NCBI GenBank assembly: GCA_003282945.1
Contig: QBYG01000008.1
Location: 1 to 62,734, forward strand
Direction: 5' to 3'
DNA: 62,734 nt
DNA from: Pelagibacteraceae bacterium AG-325-E23
GTDB taxonomy: Bacteria > Pseudomonadota > Alphaproteobacteria > Pelagibacterales > Pelagibacteraceae
Below the pieces are notes generated by a model. The model was not told where the DNA came from. It saw nothing but the letters and a program-made list of their open reading frames with translations, and did no database searches. Of the stretch, positions 1 through 9,442 are shown piece after piece; positions within the stretch are counted from its first letter, which is position 1, and each line of letters begins with the position of its first letter. A program made the position numbers and the translations under genes.

Positions 1-613
1 ATTGGTTGAATGTTTGTCTAGCAATTACTTCTCTCATTGCAGTTTCTGCTGCAGCTTTTACTGTACCCTCTGGATCTTGGATTTTAAAAAGAAAATTACC
101 AGCATCTTTTATTACCCAAAATACTGAAAAGTCTATATTAACAATATTTTCATCGCCTGTTAGCATCAAGCTTTCCTCTGGAACATCAGCTACACCACCA
201 CCTTGGCCAAATCCACTATCTCTCTCTGATCTAAAACCAATATCCATTCTGTTTACCTTTGTAACTTTTGGAGTTAACACACTTTCAATTGGGAATGGAA
301 AATGATAATTTAATCCTGGTTGGGTAGTATTTACAAACTTTCCAAATCTTAAAACCACACCCTGCTCATCAGGTAAAACTCTATACAAACCACTCAATGC
401 CCAAACTACAACTAGTATGATCAAACCTAATATAATAGGTTTTTTTCCACCTGTACCACTTCCAGTAAATTTGTTTATAGTGTCCTGCAATTTTTTTATT
501 GCTTCATCTAAATTAGGAGGTGTAGGGCCTCTTCTGAAACCTCCACCATTTCCACTTCCTCCACCACTACCTGGAGGGCTTCCCCATGGACTTTGATTTT
601 TATAAATCGTCAT
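1..613 (-). CDS. hflK: HflK, SPFH-family membrane regulator of FtsH (C-terminus cut by window edge)
   Basis: About 204 N-terminal residues are visible and the stop lies outside the window. The protein opens with a Gly/Pro/Ser-rich cytoplasmic segment (residues 8-33), then one transmembrane helix near residues 63-85. An SPFH (band 7) domain follows, with the typical start YRVLPDEQGVVLRFG. HflK and HflC form a large periplasmic assembly around FtsH and modulate its proteolysis; FtsH itself is encoded near 27 kb. The start is the ATG at 611-613. It faces mrp divergently across about 50 bp. The hflC partner would be expected just outside the window. Confidence 0.9.
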   Translation of the reverse strand, partial: MTIYKNQSPWGSPPGSGGGSGNGGGFRRGPTPPNLDEAIKKLQDTINKFTGSGTGGKKPIILGLIILVVVWALSGLYRVLPDEQGVVLRFGKFVNTTQPGLNYHFPFPIESVLTPKVTKVNRMDIGFRSERDSGFGQGGGVADVPEESLMLTGDENIVNIDFSVFWVIKDAGNFLFKIQDPEGTVKAAAETAMREVIARQTFNQ

Positions 614-666
614 TATGACATTCTATATAGTGTCTTTATATTCAAAAACAAGGTAAGTGTATTTTT

Positions 667-1491
667 ATGAATGATAAAAAAGTAGGTCTTAGTGACACAA
701 TGAAGACAAAAACTGAGCCAAAAACCTTTAAAAGAAACCCAATTCCAGGCACTAAATTTACAATTGCAATATCTAGTGCAAAAGGTGGTGTTGGAAAATC
801 TACTTTTGCTACAAATTTAGCTTTAGCCTTAAAAAAAGTTGGATGCAAAGTAGGAATTTTAGATGCTGATATTTACGGACCTTCTTTACCAAAACTATTC
901 TCTATAAATGAAAAGCCAGATAGTGACGGTCAAACTTTAAAACCAATTGTAAAGTATGATATTCAATGTATGTCCATTGGATTTCTGACAGACGAGCAAA
1001 CACCGATGATCTGGAGAGGACCAATGGTTACTAGCGCCATTAAAACATTTACTCAAAAAGTTGGTTGGAAAGATTTAGACTTTATTATTGTTGATATGCC
1101 TCCAGGTACTGGTGATACCCAACTGACATTTGCGCAAGAAATTATTTTAGATGGTGCGATAATAGTATCAACTCCTCAGGAGATAGCACTCCAAGATGTA
1201 AAAAGAGGAATTAGAATGTTTGAAAAATTAAAAGTAAATATTATTGGATTAATTGACAATATGAGTCACTTTATTGGCGATGATGGCAAAAAATATTTAA
1301 TTTTTGGAGAAAATGGTGTTGAAAGAACCGCACAAGAATTTGAGAAGAAATTTTTAGGACAAATACCAATAAACTCAGATGTTGGAAAATATGGAGATAT
1401 GGGAATTCCAATTGTTGAGAAAGACCCAGATCATGAAATTACAAAAATTTATTTAAAATTTGCTGAAGAAATTAAACAATCCTATCTTTAA
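667..1491 (+). CDS. mrp: Mrp/ApbC-family P-loop ATPase (iron-sulfur cluster carrier family)
   Basis: The 274-residue protein has the deviant Walker A motif KGGVGKS at residues 39-45 and the family blocks DADIYGPS and VDMPPGTGD. Members bind and transfer Fe-S clusters in the cytosol. The C-terminal CxxC that ligates the bridging cluster in E. coli ApbC is missing: the equivalent stretch reads [17 protein letters not shown] with no cysteine. I believe several alphaproteobacterial homologues share this, so it may be a lineage feature. The N-terminal MIP18-like domain of longer Mrp proteins is also absent. The start could be 667 or the ATG at 700. Its 3' end overlaps thyX by 20 bp, convergently. 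Confidence 0.9.
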   Translation: MNDKKVGLSDTMKTKTEPKTFKRNPIPGTKFTIAISSAKGGVGKSTFATNLALALKKVGCKVGILDADIYGPSLPKLFSINEKPDSDGQTLKPIVKYDIQCMSIGFLTDEQTPMIWRGPMVTSAIKTFTQKVGWKDLDFIIVDMPPGTGDTQLTFAQEIILDGAIIVSTPQEIALQDVKRGIRMFEKLKVNIIGLIDNMSHFIGDDGKKYLIFGENGVERTAQEFEKKFLGQIPINSDVGKYGDMGIPIVEKDPDHEITKIYLKFAEEIKQSYL

Positions 1492-2419
1492 TTTCGAAAG
1501 CCTCCATAAGTTCATTCCACTCTCTTTTTGAAAGTCCAGATTGTTCTAAATTTATTTCCTCACCTTTTAATAATTTTTTAATAATAACTTTTCCTTTAGC
1601 AGAAACTTCTGTGCCACCTACTCTATAATCGATAAATGCATCATATGTTATAGGAACCCATCTCTTTAATGTATCCAGCATTATATCTGCATAAACTCTA
1701 ATTTCATATTGTGCATGATGGTCAGCACGTAATCTTAAAAAATTCATTAAGTTTAAAAGATCAGTTTTCCAATACCACTGGGTATACGTATTCAAAGTTA
1801 GGTTCATTCTCGCTAACTCTCTAGCTAATCCTTTTTTATTTTCGTCAATTGTAGACCCATCAAATTTCTGATTAAGCATAGTTTCATAATTATCATATGT
1901 TCTTTCAGCATCATTTTTTAAAAGTTCTAAAACTTCCTTTGCCTGATCTCCCTCAATCACATCACCTCTGCCTTGTCTGTTTGCAATTGATTGAGCTGCT
2001 AAATTTTGTGGATCTGGTAAATAAAATTCTTTATCTAAAATTGAATATCTTGCTGAGTATTCATTAACATTTGCTGTACGATGTCTAATCCATTGTCTTG
2101 CTATAAATATTGGTAATTTTACATGATATTTAATTTCACACATTTCGAATGGAGTGCTATGCCAATGACGCATTAGATATTTTATTAGACCACTATCTGT
2201 TGAAACCTGTTTAGTTCCTTTTCCATAAGAAACTCTAGCAGACTGAACAATTGAACTATCATCTCCCATGTAGTCAATAACTCTGATAAAGCCATGATCT
2301 AAAGCTGGCATCGCTTCATATAATACTTTTTCTAATTCAGGAGCGGTAACTCTTTTAGTTATATTGTCTTGAGATTGTTGATCTTTTATGTCGTTTATTT
2401 GTTCTTTTGTAAGTTTCAT
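1472..2419 (-). CDS. thyX: Flavin-dependent thymidylate synthase ThyX
   Basis: ThyX makes dTMP from dUMP using methylene-tetrahydrofolate, FAD and NADPH. The 315-residue protein carries the diagnostic ThyX motif [15 protein letters not shown] at residues 112-126, and WHSTPFEM at 86-93. It is longer than the roughly 220-250 residue minimal ThyX because of N- and C-terminal extensions, as in other alphaproteobacterial forms. The 3' end overlaps mrp convergently by 20 bp. The start ATG at 2417-2419 is divergent from the tmRNA gene, so its promoter must share the short 2420-2460 interval. Confidence 0.93.
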   Translation of the reverse strand: MKLTKEQINDIKDQQSQDNITKRVTAPELEKVLYEAMPALDHGFIRVIDYMGDDSSIVQSARVSYGKGTKQVSTDSGLIKYLMRHWHSTPFEMCEIKYHVKLPIFIARQWIRHRTANVNEYSARYSILDKEFYLPDPQNLAAQSIANRQGRGDVIEGDQAKEVLELLKNDAERTYDNYETMLNQKFDGSTIDENKKGLARELARMNLTLNTYTQWYWKTDLLNLMNFLRLRADHHAQYEIRVYADIMLDTLKRWVPITYDAFIDYRVGGTEVSAKGKVIIKKLLKGEEINLEQSGLSKREWNELMEAFEIKDRIV

Positions 2420-2429
2420 GAATAAATTA

Positions 2430-2457
2430 TTGAATCTCTTGTATTTGGTTTTATATT
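2430..2457 (+). promoter_or_regulatory. Candidate sigma-70 promoter of ssrA
   Basis: TTGAAT at 2430-2435 and TATATT at 2452-2457 are separated by 16 bp. Transcription would begin near 2464, at the base of the first hairpin of the tmRNA acceptor piece. Placement is good, but AT-rich DNA makes such matches common. Confidence 0.4.
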
Positions 2458-2461
2458 AATA

Positions 2462-2720
2462 GTGTTGGTTTTCCAACTATGACGATAAACGAATTTCGTA
2501 ATAACCATTACGGACGTGGGGGCAGTACCCACCACCTCCACCATTTACAACTTAAGGGGGTGAATTAGGATCGACGGGTGTCTAAAAGTTGTTCTTTCGT
2601 TCGGTATTGTTCCGCCGTGATGGGCTAATTTATAAATGCTAACGAAAGTTACGCACTTGCAGCTTAATTAGTTTACTAATTAAGTTACGGGGTTTGGGGC
2701 ACCTGGCAACAGAACGCCCC
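2462..2720 (+). ncRNA. ssrA: Transfer-messenger RNA, circularly permuted two-piece form
   Basis: This is the alphaproteobacterial permuted gene. The acceptor piece comes first: a GTTGG-TTTT-CCAAC hairpin (2464-2477), a T-arm and a 3' end CACCTCC-A-CCA finishing at 2543. Only 12 bp (2544-2555) separate it from the coding piece. The coding piece starts GGGGGTG at 2556 and pairs with CACCTCC to rebuild a 7-bp acceptor stem with one G-U pair. The tag reading frame starts at GCT 2638 and stops at TAA 2665-2667, giving ANESYALAA. A 9-bp hairpin (2663-2671 with 2676-2684) encloses the tag stop. tmRNA rescues stalled ribosomes and tags the peptide for ClpXP-type proteolysis. The exact 5' end is estimated. 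Confidence 0.92.
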
Positions 2721-2725
2721 TTTTT
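2696..2725 (+). terminator. Probable intrinsic terminator / 3' hairpin of tmRNA
   Basis: GGGGC (2696-2700) can pair with GCCCC (2716-2720), followed directly by TTTTT (2721-2725). The hairpin closes the tmRNA coding piece and would separate it from the convergent tRNA-Leu. It may also be part of the mature fold. Confidence 0.55.
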
Positions 2726-2744
2726 CATGTATAATATTAATTAT

Positions 2745-2830
2745 TGGTGCGGCCAGAGAGAATCGAACTCTCATGAGCTAGGCTCACACGGCCCTCAACC
2801 GTGCCTGTCTACCAATTTCAGCATGGCCGC
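2745..2830 (-). tRNA. tRNA-Leu (anticodon GAG)
   Basis: Read on the minus strand, GCGGCCA pairs with TGGCCGC to form the acceptor stem, with discriminator A and an encoded CCA at 2747-2745. The anticodon arm is CACGG-TTGAGGG-CCGTG, giving anticodon GAG (codons CUC and CUU). A long variable arm (GAGCCTAGCTC) confirms a class II tRNA. The T arm contains GTTCGATTC. It converges on the tmRNA gene. Confidence 0.95.
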
Positions 2831-2888
2831 AAATCATGCGTCAGATTAAATGAATGACAATTCTATTTCAAGTTGATAAGTTTTTATT

Positions 2889-3878
2889 ATGGAATTCACA
2901 AACCAAGTTAAAATTGCAACAGATGCTATTTATCAAAAGGTTTCTAAATCCATTCCTGAAATAGAGTGGGTCACTCATGCACCTTATATTTATAAAATAA
3001 ATAAACTTAAAAAAGAGAAGAACGCAGTAATTCTTGCTCATAATTACCAAACTCCTGAAATATATCATGGCATATCAGATTTTTCAGCAGACTCGTTAGC
3101 CTTAGCAATTGAAGCTGCAAAAACAGAGGCTGATATAATTGTTATGTGTGGTGTACATTTTATGGCGGAAACTGCCAAATTAATGAGTCCCGATAAAAAA
3201 GTTTTATTGCCAGATATGAAAGCTGGTTGCTCTTTGTCCTCATCTATAACTGGTGAAGATGTAAGAAACTTAAAAAAACAATATCCTGGTGTTCCTGTTG
3301 TCTCATACGTTAACACTTCTGCAGATGTTAAGGCTGAAACTGACGTTTGTTGCACATCAGCAAATGCTGTTAAAATTGTAAACTCTTTAGGTGTAAAAAA
3401 AGTAATTTTCTTACCTGATGACTATTTAGCAAAATATGTTGCTTCTCAGACTGATGTAGAAATTATTTCATGGAAAGGAACTTGTGAGGTTCACGAGCAA
3501 TTTAATGATGAAGAGATTAATGAAATAAGAAAAAATAATCCTGGAATTAAAATTATTGCTCATCCCGAATGTCCTCCTGATGTAATAAAAGCAAGTGATT
3601 TTGCAGGCTCAACAAGTGGAATGATTAAATATGTAAAAGATAATCAACCTAAAAAAGTTATGATGGTTACAGAATGCTCAATGAGTGATAATGTTCAAAT
3701 TGATAATCCTAATGTAGAATTTATAAGACCTTGCAACTTATGCCCTCACATGAAAAGAATTACACTGCCAAAAATACTTGATTGTTTAGAAAATGAAACC
3801 AACGAATTAATAATGGACCACGAAACAATTGAGAGAGCTAGGAAATCAGTAGAGAGAATGGCTGAAATAGGCAGATAA
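2889..3878 (+). CDS. nadA: Quinolinate synthase NadA
   Basis: NadA condenses iminoaspartate with dihydroxyacetone phosphate to give quinolinate for NAD synthesis, using an oxygen-sensitive [4Fe-4S] cluster. In this 329-residue protein the likely ligands are C87 (VMCGVHFM), C199 (GTCEVHEQF) and C282 in the signature CNLCPHMK (282-289). HNYQ (51-54) is the conserved substrate-site start. nadC follows after 5 bp, so the two are cotranscribed. No nadB lies here, so the iminoaspartate source must be encoded elsewhere. Confidence 0.95.
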   Translation: MEFTNQVKIATDAIYQKVSKSIPEIEWVTHAPYIYKINKLKKEKNAVILAHNYQTPEIYHGISDFSADSLALAIEAAKTEADIIVMCGVHFMAETAKLMSPDKKVLLPDMKAGCSLSSSITGEDVRNLKKQYPGVPVVSYVNTSADVKAETDVCCTSANAVKIVNSLGVKKVIFLPDDYLAKYVASQTDVEIISWKGTCEVHEQFNDEEINEIRKNNPGIKIIAHPECPPDVIKASDFAGSTSGMIKYVKDNQPKKVMMVTECSMSDNVQIDNPNVEFIRPCNLCPHMKRITLPKILDCLENETNELIMDHETIERARKSVERMAEIGR

Positions 3879-3883
3879 ATTCT

Positions 3884-4720
3884 GTGCCAAAAATTCAATT
3901 AAGTAAAAATTTTATCAGATCAACCTGTAAGCTAGCTCTTAATGAAGATTTATATCCTTCAGGAGATATTACAACAAATTTATTAAATAATAATTCAATT
4001 TCAAAAGTTAAACTAATAAGCAATGAAAAAGGTATTATAGGTGGATTAGAATTTGCTAGACAAACATTTAATTTACTAGACAGAAATATTAAATTTCATA
4101 TAAAAAAAAAAGAAGGATCAAAAATTAGCAAAGGGTCTGTAATTGCTGTAATTGAAGGTAAAATTAAAAATATATTAATTGGAGAAAGAGTTGCTCTAAA
4201 TTTTCTCTCTCATATCTCTGGCATTGCAACTAAAACCAATAAATTTGTAAAAAAGGCAGGCAAGAAAACAAAAATTTGTTGCACTAGAAAAACAATTCCT
4301 AATCTAAGAGTTATTCAAAAATATGCCGTAAAACTAGGAGGTGGGACTAATCACAGATTTAATTTAAGTGATGAATTTTTAATTAAAGACAATCATCTAG
4401 CCTCATCAAAGAAGTTTGAGGAAATAGTGAAAAAAGCAATTAAAAATAAAAAAAAAAGAAAAATTACTGTCGAAGTAGATACTTTGAAACAATTTAAAAG
4501 AATTAATGGACTTAATTTTAATACAGTTCTGTTTGATAATATGAAACCTAAAACTCTAGGGTTGGCTATTAAACATGCAAAAGGGAGATATGAAACTGAA
4601 GCCTCTGGAGGAATAACTTTGAAAAATGTAAAAAATCTAGCTACTACAAACGTTGATAGAATATCAGTAGGTGAGTTAACACATAGTATTCAAGCTTTGG
4701 ATTTAAAATTAGAGATTTAA
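3884..4720 (+). CDS. nadC: Nicotinate-nucleotide pyrophosphorylase (quinolinate phosphoribosyltransferase)
   Basis: NadC converts quinolinate and PRPP to nicotinate mononucleotide, the step after NadA. The 278-residue protein has the family blocks RKTIPNLR (135-142), GGGTNHR (152-158) and IKDNH (167-171), plus the C-terminal EASGGI barrel strand. Translation probably begins at GTG 3884, five bases after the nadA stop; no ATG fits better. The stop shares the TTAA at 4717-4720 with the ppdK stop on the other strand. Confidence 0.95.
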   Translation: MPKIQLSKNFIRSTCKLALNEDLYPSGDITTNLLNNNSISKVKLISNEKGIIGGLEFARQTFNLLDRNIKFHIKKKEGSKISKGSVIAVIEGKIKNILIGERVALNFLSHISGIATKTNKFVKKAGKKTKICCTRKTIPNLRVIQKYAVKLGGGTNHRFNLSDEFLIKDNHLASSKKFEEIVKKAIKNKKKRKITVEVDTLKQFKRINGLNFNTVLFDNMKPKTLGLAIKHAKGRYETEASGGITLKNVKNLATTNVDRISVGELTHSIQALDLKLEI

Positions 4721-7377
4721 TTTTTTCTTATTTGTGCTTGCGCTGCCGCTAATCTTGCAACTGGAACTCTGTAGGGCGAACAAGACACGTAATCTAATCC
4801 AGTTTTTGCACAAAATTCTATACTTTTAGGATCTCCACCATGCTCACCACAAATTCCAAGTTTAATTTTTTTGTTTTGTTTTCTGCCTTTATCAGTAGCA
4901 ATTTTTATTAAGTCTCCAACTCCTTCATCAATTGATACAAAGGGATCAATATCAAAAATTTTGTTCTCGATATAATCATTAAGGAATTTACCACTATCAT
5001 CTCTACTGATTCCAAATGTAGTTTGAGTTAAATCATTTGTTCCAAAACTAAAAAATTCAGCGTGTTTAGCGATATCTTTTGCCTTTATTGCTGCTCTTGG
5101 CAATTCAATCATTGTTCCAACTAAAAAATCAATTTTAATTTTATTCTCATCTTGAACTTTTTTTGCAACCCTAATGACTAAATCTTTCATAATTTTAATT
5201 TCTGCTTCTGTTGAAACTAAAGGGATCATGATTTCAGGCATAGTTGATTGAATTTTTTGTTTTTTACATTCCATCAATGCTTCAAAAATTGCTGTACATT
5301 GCATCTCATAAATTTCAGGGAATGAAATTGCTAATCTGCAACCTCTATGACCTAGCATTGGATTTTGTTCATGAAGTTCAGAAATTCTAACTTCGAGTTC
5401 TTTAACAGGAATATTCAGTGAAACTGCAACATCATTAATTTCATTATTACTTTTTGGCAAAAATTCATGCAGAGGTGGGTCAAGTAACCTTACTGTTACC
5501 GGTAAACCTTTCATTATTTTAAATATTTCAATAAAATCTTTTTTTTGATGTGGTAAAAGCTTTTTGAGTGCATTAGATCGATCTTCTATTGATTTTGATA
5601 ATATCATTTCTCTTACTGATAAAATTCTTTCTTCGTCAAAAAACATATGTTCGGTTCTACATAAACCAATGCCCTCTGCACCAAATTCTCTAGCAGTTTT
5701 GCTATCCAATGGCGTCTCCGAATTAGTTCTAATTTTTAATTTTCTAAAATCATCAGACCAATTCATTATTTTTGAGAAATCGCCTGATATTTCTGGTTTA
5801 ACTGTTTTTACCTCGCCAATAATTATTCTGCCAGTCGAACCATCAATTGTAATTATTTCACCCTCTTTAATTACTTTGTTTTTTGTTTTGAATAATTTAT
5901 TTTCATAATCAATTTCTATTTCACTAGATCCAGAAACACATGGTCGTCCCATCCCTCTAGCAACTACTGCAGCATGACTAGTCATACCTCCTCTTGAGGT
6001 AAGTATTCCTTTTGCTGCATGCATACCATGTATATCTTCTGGTGAAGTTTCTACACGAACTAAGATTGTGCTTTGCATCATACTATTTAGTCTTTCAGCC
6101 TCCTCAGATGAGAAAACAACTTTTCCACTAGCGGCGCCGGGTGATGCGGGTAAGCCTGACCCAATTACTTCTAAGTTTGCTTTCTCATCTAAAGTTGGAT
6201 GAAGCAAATTATCTAAAGAACTTGGTTCTATTCGTAATATTGCATCTTTTTTAGTAATCAACTTTTCATTAACCATATCTACAGCTATTTTTACAGCAGA
6301 TTTAGCTGTTCGTTTTCCAGAGCGTGTTTGAAGCATCCAAAGTTTTTTATTTTCAACTGTAAACTCAACATCCTGCATATCTTTGTAATGTTTTTCTAAT
6401 TTAATTAGAATATTTTTTAGTTGCTTGTATGTCTTTGGCATTGCCTCCTCCATTGACTTAAGAGTTTCTTTTGATTCAACTCTAGCTTTTTTTGTAATAT
6501 GTTGTGGTGTTCTAGTTCCAGCAACAACATCCTCTCCTTGCGCATTTATTAAATATTCTCCATAAATATTTTTTGCTCCATCTGATGGATTTCTTGTAAA
6601 GACTACACCAGTTGCACAATTATTTCCCATATTTCCAAAAACCATTGATTGTACATTGACTGCTGTACCCCAATTAGACGGTATTTGATTTAATTTTCTA
6701 TAGACTTTTGCTCTGTGGCTTTCCCAAGATAAAAAAACAGCACTTATAGCTCCCACCAGTTGTTCTTTGACACTTTGAGGAAAATCTTTTTTTGTTTTTT
6801 CTTTCACTATGTTTTTAAAATCTTTTATTAAAGCTTGCCAGTCATACTCATCTAATTCTGTGTCTAATAATACTCCTTTTGTTAACTTATAGTTCTCGAT
6901 TATATCCTCAAAGTGATAACTCTCTATTCCCAATACAACACTAGAATACATTTGAATAAAACGTCTATAGCTATCATTTGCAAATCTTAAATTTGAAGTT
7001 TTTTTTGCAAGTGCTATTACCGTATTATCATTTAGACCTAGATTTAAAATTGTATCCATCATACCAGGCATAGAAACCCTAGCTCCAGATCGTACAGAAA
7101 CTAGAAGAGGATTTTTTAAATCTCCAAATTTTTTTCCTGAGTCTTTTTCAATAAATTTTAATTCTTTATTTATTTCATTAAGTATTTTTTTATTTAATTT
7201 TTTTTTATTCTTATAAAATAAATCACATACCCCTGTTGATATTGTAAAACCAGGGGGTACAGGTAGCCCCATTCTTCCCATCTCAGAAAGATTTGCACCT
7301 TTGCCACCAAGAATATTTTTTGGTAGTTTAATTTTTTTTATTTTATTTGATTTAAAATTAAATATAAATTTTTTCAT
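4717..7377 (-). CDS. ppdK: Pyruvate, phosphate dikinase
   Basis: PPDK interconverts pyruvate + ATP + Pi and phosphoenolpyruvate + AMP + PPi, allowing either gluconeogenic PEP formation or PPi-linked glycolysis. At 886 residues it is full length. It has an N-terminal ATP-grasp domain (GGKGANLSEM near 24-33, SVRSGA near 94), the phosphorylated histidine H468 in GGMTSHAAV, and a C-terminal PEP/pyruvate barrel with catalytic C843 in CGEHGGDP. It is the last gene of a minus-strand run with glyS and glyQ, one base after glyS. The stop is interlocked with nadC. Confidence 0.97.
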   Translation of the reverse strand: MKKFIFNFKSNKIKKIKLPKNILGGKGANLSEMGRMGLPVPPGFTISTGVCDLFYKNKKKLNKKILNEINKELKFIEKDSGKKFGDLKNPLLVSVRSGARVSMPGMMDTILNLGLNDNTVIALAKKTSNLRFANDSYRRFIQMYSSVVLGIESYHFEDIIENYKLTKGVLLDTELDEYDWQALIKDFKNIVKEKTKKDFPQSVKEQLVGAISAVFLSWESHRAKVYRKLNQIPSNWGTAVNVQSMVFGNMGNNCATGVVFTRNPSDGAKNIYGEYLINAQGEDVVAGTRTPQHITKKARVESKETLKSMEEAMPKTYKQLKNILIKLEKHYKDMQDVEFTVENKKLWMLQTRSGKRTAKSAVKIAVDMVNEKLITKKDAILRIEPSSLDNLLHPTLDEKANLEVIGSGLPASPGAASGKVVFSSEEAERLNSMMQSTILVRVETSPEDIHGMHAAKGILTSRGGMTSHAAVVARGMGRPCVSGSSEIEIDYENKLFKTKNKVIKEGEIITIDGSTGRIIIGEVKTVKPEISGDFSKIMNWSDDFRKLKIRTNSETPLDSKTAREFGAEGIGLCRTEHMFFDEERILSVREMILSKSIEDRSNALKKLLPHQKKDFIEIFKIMKGLPVTVRLLDPPLHEFLPKSNNEINDVAVSLNIPVKELEVRISELHEQNPMLGHRGCRLAISFPEIYEMQCTAIFEALMECKKQKIQSTMPEIMIPLVSTEAEIKIMKDLVIRVAKKVQDENKIKIDFLVGTMIELPRAAIKAKDIAKHAEFFSFGTNDLTQTTFGISRDDSGKFLNDYIENKIFDIDPFVSIDEGVGDLIKIATDKGRKQNKKIKLGICGEHGGDPKSIEFCAKTGLDYVSCSPYRVPVARLAAAQAQIRKN

Positions 7378-7378
7378 A

Positions 7379-9442
7379 TTAAGCTTCTATTTTTGAAAAA
7401 TTAAAATAGTTATCAAAAGTTTTACACAACATATTTAATAATTCTAATCTATTTTTTTTAATTATTATATCTTCATCATTAACAATAACATTATCAAAAA
7501 AATCGTTTACCTCGTTATTAATACTTGATAAGATTTTTAAACTCTCCTCGTAATTTTCATCTTTCCCAATACTCAAAAAATATTTTCTTATATCATTTAT
7601 TTTTTTATATAATTTTTTCTCATAATCATTTTTAAATAAACCTGGATCCGCAAAACCAAGGGATTCTGTTGACATTTTTTCCTCAGTATTTAATATATTT
7701 GAAGATCTTTTGTATGCTGCAATAGTTTCAAAGCCGATTTCCTTTTTAATATTTTTATTTAAACATAAAGATTTTTTATAAGCCTTTAATATATCATCTA
7801 ACCCAAGCAAAAATGTTGAGCTTTCAATTATATCTTGTCTTATTTTTTTTTCTTTTAAATAATTTTTTAATCTTTCAATTATAAAATCACTTAATTCGTT
7901 TTGTATCTTTTTAGTATCAAATTCATAGCCCTGATCTCTATATACTGAACAGGTGTAAACAATTAAATCTTTTAGTTTAATTTTTATTTCATTTTCAACA
8001 ATTAATCTGACAAGACTTATGGCCATTCTTCTTATGGCATAAGGGTCTTTTGAACTAGTAGGTTTCAGATTAATTCCAAAAAAACCAACTAATGAGTCTA
8101 GTTTATCACTTAAAGATAAAGCAACACTGTACATTTTTTTTGGTAATTTACTCTCCATCCCGTTAGGCAAATATTGTTCAGATACAGCAAGACAAACTTC
8201 TTTATCAAAACCTTGAAACCTTGCAAAATGACCTCCAACAATGCCTTGGAGTTCTGGAAACTCTCCAACAAGATCAGACATTAAATCAACTTTACAAATT
8301 GATGAAGCTATTTCAATTTTATCTTTACTAATTAAAAAATCATCAGAAATTAATGATGACAACTTTCTCATGCGCTGAATTTTGTCAAAATAGGATCCTA
8401 AGCCTTTAAAATAATTTATATTTTTTAACTTATCTACTTGTTTAACTAAATTTTGAGTTTTATTTTTTTCCCAAAAAAACTCAGCATCACTTAATCTTGC
8501 TTCAATCACTCTCTCATTTCCTGATTTAACAAACCCTTTAGTATCTTTTATGTCTGAAACAACAAAAAAATTATTTGTAAGATTATTTTTTTTATCAAAA
8601 GTTGGTAAATATTTTTGATGACTCTGCATAGTCGTAATCAATATTTCACTTGGTATATTTAAAAATTTTTTGTCAAAATCACAAACAATTACTGCCGGCT
8701 TTTCAACTATATTTACTATTTCATCTATGAGCCTATCATTCTGTTCGATTTTTAAATTTTTTTTATTAATTATTTCATTAATCATGTTCTGTATTATTTT
8801 TTTTCTTAAATCTTGATCAATTAAAATACCCTTTTGTTTAAAAAATTTTAAATACGAATGAAAGTCGTTAAAAATTTTTATATTTTCTTCTAGTGATTTA
8901 TCTATAAAAGTTTTGTTGGAGCTATTTATGTGGTTAAAATCAAAATTTAGAGGTTTTTTATTAAATATTGCTAAAATAGATTTAAGAGGTCTTCCCCAAT
9001 AAAGATCATAATTTGCCCATTTCATTGATTTATTCCAAGCAATCTTTTTTAAAATTTCACTTAAATTTTTTTCTAGCAAATCTGAAACTTTTATTTTTCT
9101 AGACTCTTTATTTAAAAAATAAAATTCACCTTTCTCAGTATTTTTTTTAAAGATTTTTTCTAATTTTGTATTATTTGATCTAATAAATCCCTCTAATGCT
9201 TTTTCAGGAGCATTAACATTTGGGCCTTTAATTTCCTCTGAGCTTAATTTGATTTCATTAGGAATTTTATCAACATGTAGAACTAATCTATTTGGTGTTG
9301 AATAGACATTGAAATTTTCATTGAATTTGATTTGGTTATCAATAAAAAAATTTTTAATATTTTTTTTTAATTCATTCCTTGCGTTTATTTGAAGCCTTGC
9401 AGGAATTTCCTCACTAAATAGCTCTACAAATAATTCTGACAT
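7379..9442 (-). CDS. glyS: Glycyl-tRNA synthetase beta subunit
   Basis: This is the beta chain of the bacterial alpha2beta2 glycyl-tRNA synthetase, which binds tRNA-Gly and is needed for charging. The 687-residue protein starts with the typical ELFSEEIPARLQ block and contains the EFPELQGIVGGHFA and DPYAIRR family motifs. The C-terminal DALR-type anticodon-binding region is present. Its start codon overlaps the glyQ stop by one base, so the subunits are translationally coupled. Confidence 0.96.
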   Translation of the reverse strand: MSELFVELFSEEIPARLQINARNELKKNIKNFFIDNQIKFNENFNVYSTPNRLVLHVDKIPNEIKLSSEEIKGPNVNAPEKALEGFIRSNNTKLEKIFKKNTEKGEFYFLNKESRKIKVSDLLEKNLSEILKKIAWNKSMKWANYDLYWGRPLKSILAIFNKKPLNFDFNHINSSNKTFIDKSLEENIKIFNDFHSYLKFFKQKGILIDQDLRKKIIQNMINEIINKKNLKIEQNDRLIDEIVNIVEKPAVIVCDFDKKFLNIPSEILITTMQSHQKYLPTFDKKNNLTNNFFVVSDIKDTKGFVKSGNERVIEARLSDAEFFWEKNKTQNLVKQVDKLKNINYFKGLGSYFDKIQRMRKLSSLISDDFLISKDKIEIASSICKVDLMSDLVGEFPELQGIVGGHFARFQGFDKEVCLAVSEQYLPNGMESKLPKKMYSVALSLSDKLDSLVGFFGINLKPTSSKDPYAIRRMAISLVRLIVENEIKIKLKDLIVYTCSVYRDQGYEFDTKKIQNELSDFIIERLKNYLKEKKIRQDIIESSTFLLGLDDILKAYKKSLCLNKNIKKEIGFETIAAYKRSSNILNTEEKMSTESLGFADPGLFKNDYEKKLYKKINDIRKYFLSIGKDENYEESLKILSSINNEVNDFFDNVIVNDEDIIIKKNRLELLNMLCKTFDNYFNFSKIEA

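Noticed and set aside
6-305. 99-codon plus-strand frame at the window start
   Set aside because: It is antisense to hflK, whose product is clearly recognisable.
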